Of a stretch of DNA of 64,000 nt, positions 49,332 to 57,948 are shown piece after piece. A model generated the notes under the pieces. That model searched no databases and was not told where the DNA came from. It saw nothing but the letters and a program-made list of their open reading frames with translations. Position numbers and translations under genes: made by a program. Every line of letters begins with the position of its first letter. Position 1 is the first letter of the stretch. Source of the DNA: Lachnospiraceae bacterium (GTDB lineage: Bacteria > Bacillota > Clostridia > Lachnospirales > Lachnospiraceae); NCBI GenBank assembly GCA_949383255.1, contig CASJPF010000018.1, forward strand, positions 1-64,000, written 5' to 3'.

Positions 49332-49745
49332 ATGCAGTTAAAAATACTTTCCGAGAATTTTTATGAGAATTACTCTCAATATCCCGAAATATTGAAAAAA
49401 GAAGACAGACCCTACGCCTGCATGACAATAGAACTGGACGGACTCTTATTCGCAGTTCCGTTCAGGCATCATATAAATCATCCCTATGCTTTCCACACAA
49501 TAGGAGAAGCCGGGCTTGACTACACAAAATCAGTCATAATCACAGATAACTGTTTTCTGTCCAAAGACACTCCCACCATAGAAAGCAAGGAATTTGCAAT
49601 CATTAAAAGAGAAGAACAAAAAATAAGATATGGCTTATCAAAATATGTCAAACAATATAAAAGAGCGATGAAACACCGTGATAACCTCAGGAGTAAGAAT
49701 ATATTAAAATACAGCACATTGAAGTATTTTGAAAATTACCTTTAA
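49332..49745 (+). CDS. tenpN: TenpN-type III toxin (endoribonuclease)
   Basis: The 137-residue protein reads 'YPEILKKEDRPYACMTIELDGLLFAVPFRHHINHPYAFHT', 'AGLDYTKSVIITDNCFLS' and 'IIKREEQKIRYGLSKYVKQYKRAMKHRDNLRSKNILKYSTLKYF'. I recognise these as the TenpIN/AbiQ-like toxin fold. ATG 49332 follows TAGGAGA. These systems stop phage infection by abortive death or keep plasmids and prophages. It lies next to the integrase, as expected for a prophage stabiliser. Confidence 0.85.
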   Translation: MQLKILSENFYENYSQYPEILKKEDRPYACMTIELDGLLFAVPFRHHINHPYAFHTIGEAGLDYTKSVIITDNCFLSKDTPTIESKEFAIIKREEQKIRYGLSKYVKQYKRAMKHRDNLRSKNILKYSTLKYFENYL

Positions 49746-49765
49746 TCGCAACACCGCAACTGATG

Positions 49766-49802
49766 AAAAACCGCCCAGTGTTACCAGCACCGAACGGCTT
49801 TC
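49766..49802 (+). terminator. 37-bp repeat copy 2, terminator-like
   Basis: It is the second copy of the repeat at 48426 (34 of 37 bases). It lies 21 nt after the TenpN stop, and CCGCCCAGTG/CACCGAACGG can form an imperfect stem. The two copies bracket the Uma2 and TenpIN genes in the same orientation. Confidence 0.6.
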
Positions 49803-49917
49803 AATATGAAGGTGATACACCTACAACTCAAAAATATTGTATCACCTTCCCAAACAGCTTGCAAGCGAAAAATCGCTGGCTGTTATTTTTATACACTTTT
49901 TAAGGAGGATTGATACA

Positions 49918-50991
49918 ATGAAAAACCCAAATGGATATGGAGGAATTGTTGATTTAGGCAAGAACCGCCGACGCCCTATTGCTGTAAGGGTCCCAAACGG
50001 TGTCAAACTGACAGAAGATTGCAGAGAAATACCACAATACAAATATTTAGGATACTTCGAACGTACCCCACAAGGTAAGAAAGATGCTCAATTATTATTG
50101 GCACAGTATAATGCAGGTATGCCTGTGAAAACTTCCAATGTTAATTCTTGTCCTACTTTTGCAGAATGTTATAAGTTGTGGTTGGACAGACATCTAAAAC
50201 ATGTAGAAAGCCAGAAGGGAACTGTATCAAATCAATTGTCTGGTTCTTACAATGCTGCTTTCAAACGGTGTCAAACAGTTCATTCCAAGAAAATTAATTG
50301 CATCAAATATCAAGATATACAAGACATTGCGGATAATGCTGCATCAATGTCTAGCTCAAGTGTGCACAATTTAAATATAGTGCTTTTTAATGTGTTTGAT
50401 TTCGCGAGAAAACAAAAATATATTGAAGAAAATTTTATAGGTGATATCGAATTTAATTACAAAAAGAAAGCAAATTCTATCCATGAAACCTTTACAGAAG
50501 ATGAACTATCTATATTATGGAAAAATGCTGACGATGCAAATACACGTATCATTTTAATAATGATTTACACTGGTCTACGCATAGAAGAATTGCTTTCTAT
50601 GCACTGTAAAAATGTATTCCTTGCAGAAAAGTATATGATAGGCGGTATAAAAACTGAGGCTGGAAAAGATCGTATCATTCCGATTTCTAATAAAATACTC
50701 CCATTTATATCCCAATTATATTGCGAAAACTTATATTTAATAAGACATGGTAAAAAACGATACTCTCGTCCTAATTTTTTAAATAATATATGGAATCCAA
50801 CTATGAACAAATTTAATTTAAATCATTTGCCTCATGACACACGATACACTTGTGCTACTCTGATGGATAGGGCTAATGTTAATCAAAATTGCATCAAAGA
50901 AATTCTTGGACACTCTAAAGGTGATATAACAAGTAAAGTGTACATAAAGAAAAACTTAGAGGACCTTATTTGCGCTATAAACATGATATAA
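49918..50991 (+). CDS. int: Tyrosine-recombinase integrase
   Basis: I start it at ATG 49918 behind TAAGGAGG, giving 357 residues. The C-terminal catalytic domain shows 'IYTGLRIEELLSMH' (first Arg), 'GGIKTEAGKDRIIPI' (Lys), 'HLPHDTRYTCATLM' (His-x-x-Arg), 'EILGHSKGDITSKVYIKKN' (His and the nucleophile Tyr). The N-terminal part has an arm-binding/SAM-like domain. It is the last phage gene on the right and marks the attachment-site end of the prophage. The attachment core itself could not be found because the other end is outside the window. Confidence 0.95.
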   Translation: MKNPNGYGGIVDLGKNRRRPIAVRVPNGVKLTEDCREIPQYKYLGYFERTPQGKKDAQLLLAQYNAGMPVKTSNVNSCPTFAECYKLWLDRHLKHVESQKGTVSNQLSGSYNAAFKRCQTVHSKKINCIKYQDIQDIADNAASMSSSSVHNLNIVLFNVFDFARKQKYIEENFIGDIEFNYKKKANSIHETFTEDELSILWKNADDANTRIILIMIYTGLRIEELLSMHCKNVFLAEKYMIGGIKTEAGKDRIIPISNKILPFISQLYCENLYLIRHGKKRYSRPNFLNNIWNPTMNKFNLNHLPHDTRYTCATLMDRANVNQNCIKEILGHSKGDITSKVYIKKNLEDLICAINMI

Positions 50992-51136
50992 AGTTGTATA
51001 TTATTTGTATATTTCTATCATATTTTTAATCATTTTAACACGCACTAAGCCCGCAAAAACGCGTTATTTAAATTATATAATTTTAATGTAAATTTAATGT
51101 ATAAAACCTGTTATTGTGCTATAATTAGAAACTGTT

Positions 51137-51296
51137 AGAAATTGTTCAGAAATAATATGTACAGCTCGCGCAGAATATTTCTTCGAGGGTGCATATCAAA
51201 AAACGTAGTCGTAGCGGGCTACAGCGGGGCTTTTTGATATGTGCAGTCGGAGAAATAAGCAAGTCAAGATGTATAAATTATTTTTGAACAGTTCCT
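51137..51296. repeat. MITE-like hairpin element, copy 1
   Basis: The ends AGAAATTGTTCAGAAATAAT (51137) and the inverse of ATTATTTTTGAACAGTTCCT (to 51296) match at about 24 of 30 positions. Inner arms (GGGTGCATATCAAAAA and TTTTTGATATGTGC) also pair, so the whole 160 bp folds as one long hairpin with GTAGCGGGCTAC at the tip. No coding capacity. The gap 50992-51642 holds three such elements and otherwise only AT-rich DNA. Confidence 0.7.
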
Positions 51297-51390
51297 TAAG
51301 GTATTTCTTTAATAGATGTATCAGAAAATATATAAAATATTTTCCTATATTAAAGTCTCTTTATACCTGATGTTATGTATGGAAAATTCC

Positions 51391-51493
51391 AAGAAACAGT
51401 CTTTAGACCACCTTGCTATGAAAAAGACCTTTATTTTCATAACAACGATTCAGAAATAAACACATCAAGGTGTATCAGTCTGAACAGTTTCCT
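51391..51493. repeat. MITE-like hairpin element, copy 2
   Basis: The left arm AAGAAACAGTCTTTAGACCA and the inverse of the right arm (...CAGTCTGAACAGTTTCCT) pair, as do CACCTTG/CAAGGTG further in. TATGAAAAAGACC/TTATTTTCATA forms the tip. It is joined directly to copy 3 at CCTAGG. The inner part resembles 63083-63120. Confidence 0.6.
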
Positions 51494-51623
51494 AGGAATT
51501 GTAGAAAAACAACTAATTCAAATTACGTAGGATATTTCTTCGAGGGTGCATGTCAAAAAACTGACATGTGCAATTAGATAAATAAACAAGTCAATATGTG
51601 TCAGTTATTTTCCTACAGTTCCT
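51494..51623. repeat. MITE-like hairpin element, copy 3
   Basis: It starts AGGAATTGTAGAAAAACAAC and ends with the inverse of AGGAACTGTAGGAAAATAAC. The centre TGCATGTCAAAAAACTGACATGTGCA is a stem-loop. The stretch ATATTTCTTCGAGGGTGCAT is shared with copy 1. It ends 20 nt before the start codon of the TerD fusion gene, so it lies in that gene's leader. Confidence 0.7.
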
Positions 51624-51642
51624 TACTACATGGAGGAATAGA

Positions 51643-52584
51643 ATGATCAATACAGCAACAAAATCCACTGGTGTCATGAACCGCAATTCCATTCTCTCAA
51701 TAAATGTGCCTGAAAAACAGAGTGTGAAAAACCAAAACAATATTATGACACTTATTAAAAATCCTAGAACAAACAGTGCTTCTGTGATATCTGGTCAGTC
51801 ACAAGACAAAACACAGCAAACAACATCGTACAACCAACCTCAAAACCGAACACAACAAGTAACACCACGCAACCAATCACAGCAAACAGCACCATACAAC
51901 CAACCTCAAAACCGAACACAACAAAGACCACAAACAAGGTCGCCGCGGCAACCGCAAAATATCCAGCCTGCACTAACCGCAGGCCAGCAAAATACAGCAA
52001 GCACTCCTGGAACGCCGACCGCAAAACCTGTCCCTATCTTATACAATAAAGTACAAAAAGGTCAGAAAACACTGTTGCCGATATCAACACTCAATGTTGT
52101 CAACGCCTGTTTTGGCTGGAATATCACAGATGCGCGGTGCGATGTTGATGTATCCGCATTCCTTTTGGGTGCAAACGGAAAGGTTATTGGCGATTCCTGG
52201 TTTGTATTTTACGGTCAGACAATCAGTCCTGATCACAGCACAAAATTTATTGAAGGCGGCAGCACTGACAGAGAACTGATTCAGATTGACTTTACACACC
52301 TCAATTCGCAGGTGAAAAAAATTGTTTTTGTTCTCACCATCAATGATGCGCTGAAAAACAGGCTTCACTTTGGCATGTTGAAAGACGCTTATATACGAAT
52401 TATGGATCAATCAGGCAAAGAACTTGTAAGCTTTCTAATGACAGAGTATTACAATAACGTTATTTCAATGATGATTGGAGAACTTTATCTGCACAATGAC
52501 GCATGGAAATTTAATGCTATTGGAAATGGTGTTGCCAAAGATCTTGCAGGATTATGTGAACTCTATGGGGTCCAAGTACTTTAG
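51643..52584 (+). CDS. TerD-family protein with Pro/Gln-rich N-terminal extension
   Basis: ATG 51643 follows GGAGGAATAG, giving 313 residues. Residues 1-~130 are disordered and repetitive (several QPQNRTQQ and NQPQNRTQ units). Residues ~140-313 are a TerD domain ('VQKGQKTLLPISTLNVVNACFGWNITDARCDVDVSAFLLGANGKV', 'MLKDAYIRIMDQSGKELVSF', 'MIGELYLHNDAWKFNAIGNGVAKDLAGLCELYGV'). The calcium-binding DxDxDA pattern is reduced to DVDVSA. TerD proteins act in envelope and phage-stress responses. It points away from the other terD genes. Confidence 0.85.
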   Translation: MINTATKSTGVMNRNSILSINVPEKQSVKNQNNIMTLIKNPRTNSASVISGQSQDKTQQTTSYNQPQNRTQQVTPRNQSQQTAPYNQPQNRTQQRPQTRSPRQPQNIQPALTAGQQNTASTPGTPTAKPVPILYNKVQKGQKTLLPISTLNVVNACFGWNITDARCDVDVSAFLLGANGKVIGDSWFVFYGQTISPDHSTKFIEGGSTDRELIQIDFTHLNSQVKKIVFVLTINDALKNRLHFGMLKDAYIRIMDQSGKELVSFLMTEYYNNVISMMIGELYLHNDAWKFNAIGNGVAKDLAGLCELYGVQVL

Positions 52585-52653
52585 CCAATTTTCCCAAACT
52601 ATAATTTTGGAAGAATATACCTATATACTCAGAATCACTTGTACTTGATATTA

Positions 52654-52701
52654 AGGAATTGTTTAAAAATAATTTATATATCTTGAACTTGAACAGTTCC
52701 T
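52654..52701. repeat. Short hairpin element, copy 4
   Basis: It begins AGGAATTGTT and ends AACAGTTCCT, the same ends as the longer elements, but only 48 bp remain. It lies between the TerD fusion gene and the AIM24 gene and may be an internal-deletion derivative. Confidence 0.5.
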
Positions 52702-52835
52702 AAAGAAAGTTTTTGTGAGACTATTTAAACAAAAAATATACATATCTTAATTGTGTATGTCTAATAAATTTCTATTGCAAAGCAGATGCATGGAAGATTC
52801 CAAGAGGCTATATCAAATAAAAGGAGTATAAACTT

Positions 52836-53567
52836 ATGCTAATATTTGAAGTAATTAACGAATTGACCTTAAAAGTAACTTGCCGCGGAAATGATGTATT
52901 ATTTACCAAAGCAGGATCCTTTATCTGTGGTGAAAACGGCGGGCAGAAAAATTATAAATTTGAAAAGCTGCTGCTCGGACCACAGCAGAGTGCAGGGCAG
53001 GCATTACTAGGCTCACTCATGCGCCGTGTGACAGGCGAAAATCTTCCTCTTATGAAAGTGATGATGAGTGGCGACAGCATTACTTATTATGCAAATCATG
53101 CCCAGCACGTGGTTGTGTACCAACTCCAGCAAGGTGAAATTCTCTCCATTGAGTCCGAAAACATCTTAGCTTTTACCCAAGATTGTAAATATGATGTGCG
53201 TTTTATTGGCTGTGGCGTTATCTCTCAAAAAGGGCTTGCCACATCCACCTTGACCGGAGTTGGCCCCAATGCATATGTTGCAATTTTAATCGATGGAAAT
53301 CCTATTGTTCTAAGCAATATTCAGACAGGTTCCACGCTCACCGTTGACCCAGATGCTGTGGTTTGCTGGATGGGAAATGGTTACTGTGATCCTGATATCA
53401 AGATGGATGTCAACTGGAAAACCTTTATCGGTCAAACCTCTGGAGAATCCTACAGCTTTGAGTGGAATGCCAGACAGCCTGTGACAGTTATTATACAGCC
53501 AAATGAACGCGCAAGCGGTATTAGCCTTGGCATGGATGGCGGACGGCTTGGACACAGACCAAATTAA
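52836..53567 (+). CDS. AIM24 family protein
   Basis: The 243-residue protein is an all-beta AIM24-type protein ('VTCRGNDVLFTKAGSFICGENG', 'LPLMKVMMSGDSITYYANHAQHVVVYQLQQGEILSIESENILAFTQD', 'VVCWMGNGYCDPDIKMDVNWKTFIGQTSGESYSFEWN'). These proteins often accompany TerD/TelA stress clusters and may be membrane-associated scaffolds. AAAGGAG precedes the ATG. It shares direction with the TerD fusion gene. Confidence 0.85.
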   Translation: MLIFEVINELTLKVTCRGNDVLFTKAGSFICGENGGQKNYKFEKLLLGPQQSAGQALLGSLMRRVTGENLPLMKVMMSGDSITYYANHAQHVVVYQLQQGEILSIESENILAFTQDCKYDVRFIGCGVISQKGLATSTLTGVGPNAYVAILIDGNPIVLSNIQTGSTLTVDPDAVVCWMGNGYCDPDIKMDVNWKTFIGQTSGESYSFEWNARQPVTVIIQPNERASGISLGMDGGRLGHRPN

Positions 53568-53582
53568 TCAATCGCTGTATAT

Positions 53583-54359
53583 TCAATATCCCACAAGCGA
53601 AAGCACTGTTTCAAGCATAGCTTCCGCATAAATTTTTTCTGCTGGCGGACATATTATTTTTTGAGAAAAAGAATAGCGCTGCGCAAGTTCCGGCGCAGCG
53701 ATCCCCCGGTCAGCCGCCTCCAACATAGAAATATCAAATGTGCTGTCTCCCGCCGCAATCACAAAATCAGCACCGATATAATTCCGAAATCTTTCAACTG
53801 CTGTTCCTTTATTTAGCGCCTTTGGTACTACATACACTTTCACTCCATTATGAAAAATTTCCACAATCTCTGTATTTAACAACCTTTTTAGATCTGCGAC
53901 AACAGTCTCTGGTTCCTCGCATTTTGTAAACACAAATAATTCTTTGATAAATCGAAGTTCAAAGGTCCTGCGTATATCCCTATCCAACAACTTCAACGCT
54001 TTGTGCAGCTCCCCTGTGCTATTCTGAATCCATTTTAATGAATCCTGATACCACTTTTCATCTTCTTTTCCATCAACAAGAAGCACCCCGCCATTGCAGA
54101 CAAGGGCATATGAAAATGCTCCTACTCTTAGTTGAATCCGCTGATACTGCTCTATTGTTCTGGTAGTTGTTGGCACAATCAAAACTTGGCGATTATATTT
54201 TTCTTGTTTAGAAAGCATTTGCAAAAGGCGATAAGTTTCCTGTGTAATAAACGAAATTTCCTTTTCACGGTAAATCTCAACACAACGTTTCTGATTCCCA
54301 ATATCATATTTATACGAATAAATTAATGTATTATCCAAGTCTGTATGAAATACAATCAT
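53583..54359 (-). CDS. HAD-superfamily phosphatase of the Ter island
   Basis: ATG 54359 follows GGGGGTAAAA. The 258-residue protein opens with the HAD nucleophile motif 'IVFHTDLDNTLIYSY' (DxDNT) and ends with 'AAGDSTFDISMLEAADRGIAAPEL' (acidic motif IV). The cap is of the Cof/mannosyl-3-phosphoglycerate phosphatase type. HAD phosphatases belong to the predicted small-molecule biosynthetic part of Ter clusters. It faces the AIM24 gene tail to tail, 15 nt apart. Confidence 0.85.
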   Translation of the reverse strand: MIVFHTDLDNTLIYSYKYDIGNQKRCVEIYREKEISFITQETYRLLQMLSKQEKYNRQVLIVPTTTRTIEQYQRIQLRVGAFSYALVCNGGVLLVDGKEDEKWYQDSLKWIQNSTGELHKALKLLDRDIRRTFELRFIKELFVFTKCEEPETVVADLKRLLNTEIVEIFHNGVKVYVVPKALNKGTAVERFRNYIGADFVIAAGDSTFDISMLEAADRGIAAPELAQRYSFSQKIICPPAEKIYAEAMLETVLSLVGY

Positions 54360-54465
54360 TTTTACCCCCATTCAATCGAGTAGGGAAGTCTCATCTTCCC
54401 CTACTCGCCGCGCCCCCCATGCGCCGCCTTAGCGTCATATTTCCTCTGCACGGGGCTGTGCATAA

Positions 54466-54499
54466 ATAAAGCAAAGTGAACCATTTCACTTTGCTTTAT
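54466..54499. terminator. Perfect 15-bp hairpin between HAD and ATPase genes
   Basis: ATAAAGCAAAGTGAA (54466-54480) and TTCACTTTGCTTTAT (54485-54499) are exact inverse copies around CCAT. It lies 99 nt after the ATPase stop on the minus strand and probably ends that transcript. T-runs are short, so other roles are possible. The rest of 54360-54597 has no gene. Confidence 0.65.
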
Positions 54500-54597
54500 C
54501 AATACTAATATCACAATATCCCTATGTGACGCACATCTAATGAAAAATATTTTCCTAACACGCTCTTAGAGTTTGTTAACAAAAAATAAAATTCCTC

Positions 54598-57258
54598 CTA
54601 CTTTCTGTTTACAACAAGTTTTCTAACCATATCCACCGGAATCATTGTCACTGCTAACACAATAATAGTAATCCAGCCTTTAATGCCAAATGGTTCACAG
54701 CTAAACATATTCCCAATCCAAGTAAACACCGTGAATGGTATCAGCGCTGCATTGACAATCAACGCCTGTACAAGGACGATTATCAAAAAGACTTTAATAA
54801 ATCCAGTATTTTGGTCAAGCCCCTTAAAGATGCCAAATCCATCATCTCTAACATTGAAACCGTTGAACAATGCGCTCACAATAAACAGTACAAAATAGCC
54901 TGTCAAATGTTGTTCTTCTGTATCAAACAAATCGACAAAAAACGGTGCCTTAAGATATATAAAGCTGATCACAGTAAGCCACAGACCCATTGTCAAAATC
55001 TGCGCCATCATTGGTTTGCTTACAATACTTTCATCTCTGCGTCTAGGTTTCTCACGCATATACTTTTCCAGCGCTGGTTCATTGCCAAGCATAATCGCGC
55101 CAAGACTATCCATTACAAGGTTCACAAACAGTAAATGCGTTACCTTTAGCGGCTCATCTATTCCAAAGAACGGCGCAATCGCACTTACCACAACCGCAGT
55201 CACATTGATTACCAGCTGAAACTTACAGAATTTCAAAATATTATGATAAATGGTACGTCCATACAAAATAGCGTCTTTAATAGACTTAAAGTTATCATCT
55301 AAGATTACGATCTTACCAGCTTCCTTGGCAGCCTCTGTTCCACTACCCATAGCAAATCCGACATCTGCGCGCTTCAATGCAGGCGAATCATTTACACCGT
55401 CACCAGTCATACCAACAACAAGATTCATCTCCTGACAAAGCCTTACCATACGCGACTTATCTGTTGGCAGCGCCCGTGCAATCACGCGAATTTTCGGTAT
55501 AATTTTCTTTACTTCTTCATCTGACATTTCATTTAACTGTGCGGAAGAAAGCGCCATCTCATCATTGTTCTTTAACAAGCCTGCATCCTTTGCAATCGCT
55601 ATGGCAGTCTCAAGCCTGTCTCCAGTTATCATAACAACCTGAATACCGGCATTTTGCACTTCCTTAATAGCATCCCTCGCCTCAGGTCTTACATCATCCC
55701 GGATACCAACCAAACCGATAATGACAATATCATCATTAATTTTGCTCTCCGCAAGCGGACTCTCGGAATAGCCAAACGCAAGCACTCGCATTGCCTTCGC
55801 TGCCAGCTCATCAATCTTTCTGTCAAGAACTGCTTTATCCATAGTGCGGATATTGCCGTCTGCATCCAGATATTTTGTCGCTGCCGCAAGAAGCCGTTCG
55901 GGAGCACCTTTATAAAAGGTCTTTCCTACACTGTCAATCCGCGCCTGGCTAAATTTATTCGTCGAGTTAAATCCTTGTTGTGCGGAAACAACATACTCAG
56001 TATTGGAGAGCAATGTATTAAATGTGTCCTCTCCAATAAACTTCATCAACGCCTGATCCGTAGCGTTGCCGCCAATAACCTTGTGCGACACATCAAACAT
56101 AGATTGTGTATTTTTACCGATTGCAAGGTCAATCAGCCCTTTTACCTTACTGTGCTTACTCAACTGTGGAATGTCAATTGAATTTCCATCTGCACAGAAG
56201 AAATCAACTACTTCCAGCGAACCTTTTGTAATTGTACCTGTCTTATCACTAAAGAGAATATTTAATGAACCTGCTGTCTCAATACCTTCAGCCTTTCTGA
56301 CTAGAACATTGTGGTCAAGCATCTTGCTTGTATTCTGCATTAGAACAAGCGAAATCATTAGCGGAAGTCCCTCTGGCACTGCGCAGACAACAATCACGAC
56401 CGCAAGCGATACCGCATCAATCACATTCTTAATAATATCTGGAATCGGCTGTGCAAAATATCCAGAAGCACCCCCATCAAACACTAGAATTGCATGTGCG
56501 AGATAAAAAAGTGCAATCACAACAGCACCAATGTAACCAAAGGTCGAAATCTGCTTGGCAAGCTTGGCAAGCTTTACTTTTAATGGCGAATCGGGTTCAT
56601 CTTCCTGCATTTCTTCCGCCATCTTACCCATCATGGTCTTTAAGCCAACTTTTCTGACATCAAGGACGCCTTCCCCGTCAAAAATCACAGCCCCGCGAAA
56701 CAGTGAATGCTTGTCCACAAAAGTATCCCCTGTAATATCGTCTGTAAGCTGTACACTCGGATCGGCTGCCGTTTTTTTGCACTCCTCCGCCTCTCCATTT
56801 AAGGCAGAATTATCTACTTTAAGTGCCCCATCAATCAGAATACCATCCGCCGGCACTTTATCACCCGATTGCAGTAAAACCTTGTCCCCAACAACGACAT
56901 CATCCACTTCAATGACCGTAACAACCCCATTTCTGTAGACCTTACATTTGTCTTTTTCAGTGCTGTCCTTCAACTCGCGATACTTTGTATCACTTGCCAC
57001 ACCCGTCTTTGCCGAAACAAACGCCACCACCAACACCGCAACAATCGTTCCCAGTGGCTCATAAATTTCTGCATAACCAAAGAAAAACATGACAATCATC
57101 AGCGCTGCAATCGCCAGAAGAATTTTAATCATCGGGTCCCCAAAAGTCTCCTTAAATTCCTCCCAGAAGGTAGTAGGCTCCGAATCTGGAATCTCATTAG
57201 ATCCGTACTGCCCACGCAACTGCTCGACCTCTTTGTCACTAAGTCCATTAAATTTCAT
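54598..57258 (-). CDS. Calcium-type P-type ATPase
   Basis: The 886-residue protein is a P2-type (PMCA/SERCA-like) pump. It has the TGE-equivalent NGEAEE actuator loop, the phosphorylation site 'ILFSDKTGTITKG', 'KGAPERLL' in the ATP-binding domain, the hinge 'MTGDGVNDSPALKRADVGFAMG', and about ten membrane helices including 'VVCAVPEGLPLMISLVLM' with the Ca2+-binding PEGLP motif. It exports Ca2+ from the cytosol. TerD proteins bind Ca2+, so its place directly after the terD genes makes functional sense. Confidence 0.92.
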   Translation of the reverse strand: MKFNGLSDKEVEQLRGQYGSNEIPDSEPTTFWEEFKETFGDPMIKILLAIAALMIVMFFFGYAEIYEPLGTIVAVLVVAFVSAKTGVASDTKYRELKDSTEKDKCKVYRNGVVTVIEVDDVVVGDKVLLQSGDKVPADGILIDGALKVDNSALNGEAEECKKTAADPSVQLTDDITGDTFVDKHSLFRGAVIFDGEGVLDVRKVGLKTMMGKMAEEMQEDEPDSPLKVKLAKLAKQISTFGYIGAVVIALFYLAHAILVFDGGASGYFAQPIPDIIKNVIDAVSLAVVIVVCAVPEGLPLMISLVLMQNTSKMLDHNVLVRKAEGIETAGSLNILFSDKTGTITKGSLEVVDFFCADGNSIDIPQLSKHSKVKGLIDLAIGKNTQSMFDVSHKVIGGNATDQALMKFIGEDTFNTLLSNTEYVVSAQQGFNSTNKFSQARIDSVGKTFYKGAPERLLAAATKYLDADGNIRTMDKAVLDRKIDELAAKAMRVLAFGYSESPLAESKINDDIVIIGLVGIRDDVRPEARDAIKEVQNAGIQVVMITGDRLETAIAIAKDAGLLKNNDEMALSSAQLNEMSDEEVKKIIPKIRVIARALPTDKSRMVRLCQEMNLVVGMTGDGVNDSPALKRADVGFAMGSGTEAAKEAGKIVILDDNFKSIKDAILYGRTIYHNILKFCKFQLVINVTAVVVSAIAPFFGIDEPLKVTHLLFVNLVMDSLGAIMLGNEPALEKYMREKPRRRDESIVSKPMMAQILTMGLWLTVISFIYLKAPFFVDLFDTEEQHLTGYFVLFIVSALFNGFNVRDDGFGIFKGLDQNTGFIKVFLIIVLVQALIVNAALIPFTVFTWIGNMFSCEPFGIKGWITIIVLAVTMIPVDMVRKLVVNRK

Positions 57259-57283
57259 TTTTCATTTTCTCCTCATATTATAA

Positions 57284-57874
57284 TTAGATAAATCTGTTGG
57301 CAAGCTCTCCAAGACCTGGATCGGTTGTTCCCTGCCCCATAGCATTAAACTTCCACTCTCCATTATGTCTGTAAATCTCACCAAAAATCATCGCTGTCAT
57401 GTTAGAATAGTCATCTGACAAATTATATTTACACAACTCTGTATTGTTTCGCGCATCCACAATGCGAATAAACGCATTCTTAATCATTCCAAAATGCTGT
57501 TTTCTCTGAACTGCCTGATAAATGTTCACAACAACGACAATCTTATCATATATCTGTGGAATAGACGCAAGGTCCACAATAATTTGCTCGTCATCTCCAT
57601 CCCCCGCTCCTGTAAGGTTATCTCCCATATGCTGTACTGTGCCCGTTGGGTGCTTGAGGTTTCCAAAATATATAATATCCTCATTTGCGCAAAGTTTGCC
57701 ATTTCGCAGCAGAAACGCAGATGCATCGCAGTCAATTGGTTGTGGCTTTGGCGCAAAAAATCCTTTCTTCGTCTGTGGCGCTTCATCCCATCCCAATCCA
57801 ACAACTACCTTGGAAAGACCTGAATTATCCTTGGATAAACTTACCTTCTGTCCCTTTTGTAAACTAATTGACAT
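57284..57874 (-). CDS. TerD-family protein (divergent)
   Basis: I start this gene at ATG 57874, seven bases after GGGAG, giving MSISLQKGQKVSLSKDNSGL like other TerD proteins; longer frames lack support. It has '[34 protein letters not shown]', where an insert replaces the usual NAFDTG and the DxDxDA site is DCDASA. The ends '[57 protein letters not shown]' are conserved. It is the last of three tandem terD genes. Confidence 0.9.
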   Translation of the reverse strand: MSISLQKGQKVSLSKDNSGLSKVVVGLGWDEAPQTKKGFFAPKPQPIDCDASAFLLRNGKLCANEDIIYFGNLKHPTGTVQHMGDNLTGAGDGDDEQIIVDLASIPQIYDKIVVVVNIYQAVQRKQHFGMIKNAFIRIVDARNNTELCKYNLSDDYSNMTAMIFGEIYRHNGEWKFNAMGQGTTDPGLGELANRFI

Positions 57875-57948
57875 CTCCATTCTCCCTTCTATCACCAAAA
57901 CGATACAAAAAAATTTTTTCGCGGGGGAAGCACTCTTCCCCCACCAAA

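Noticed and set aside
54466-54499. Insertion-sequence end
   Set aside because: The perfect inverted repeat has a 4-nt loop, so it is a hairpin rather than paired transposon ends.
55654-56181. Plus-strand 175-codon frame
   Set aside because: It is opposite a clear P-type ATPase and has no coding signs of its own.
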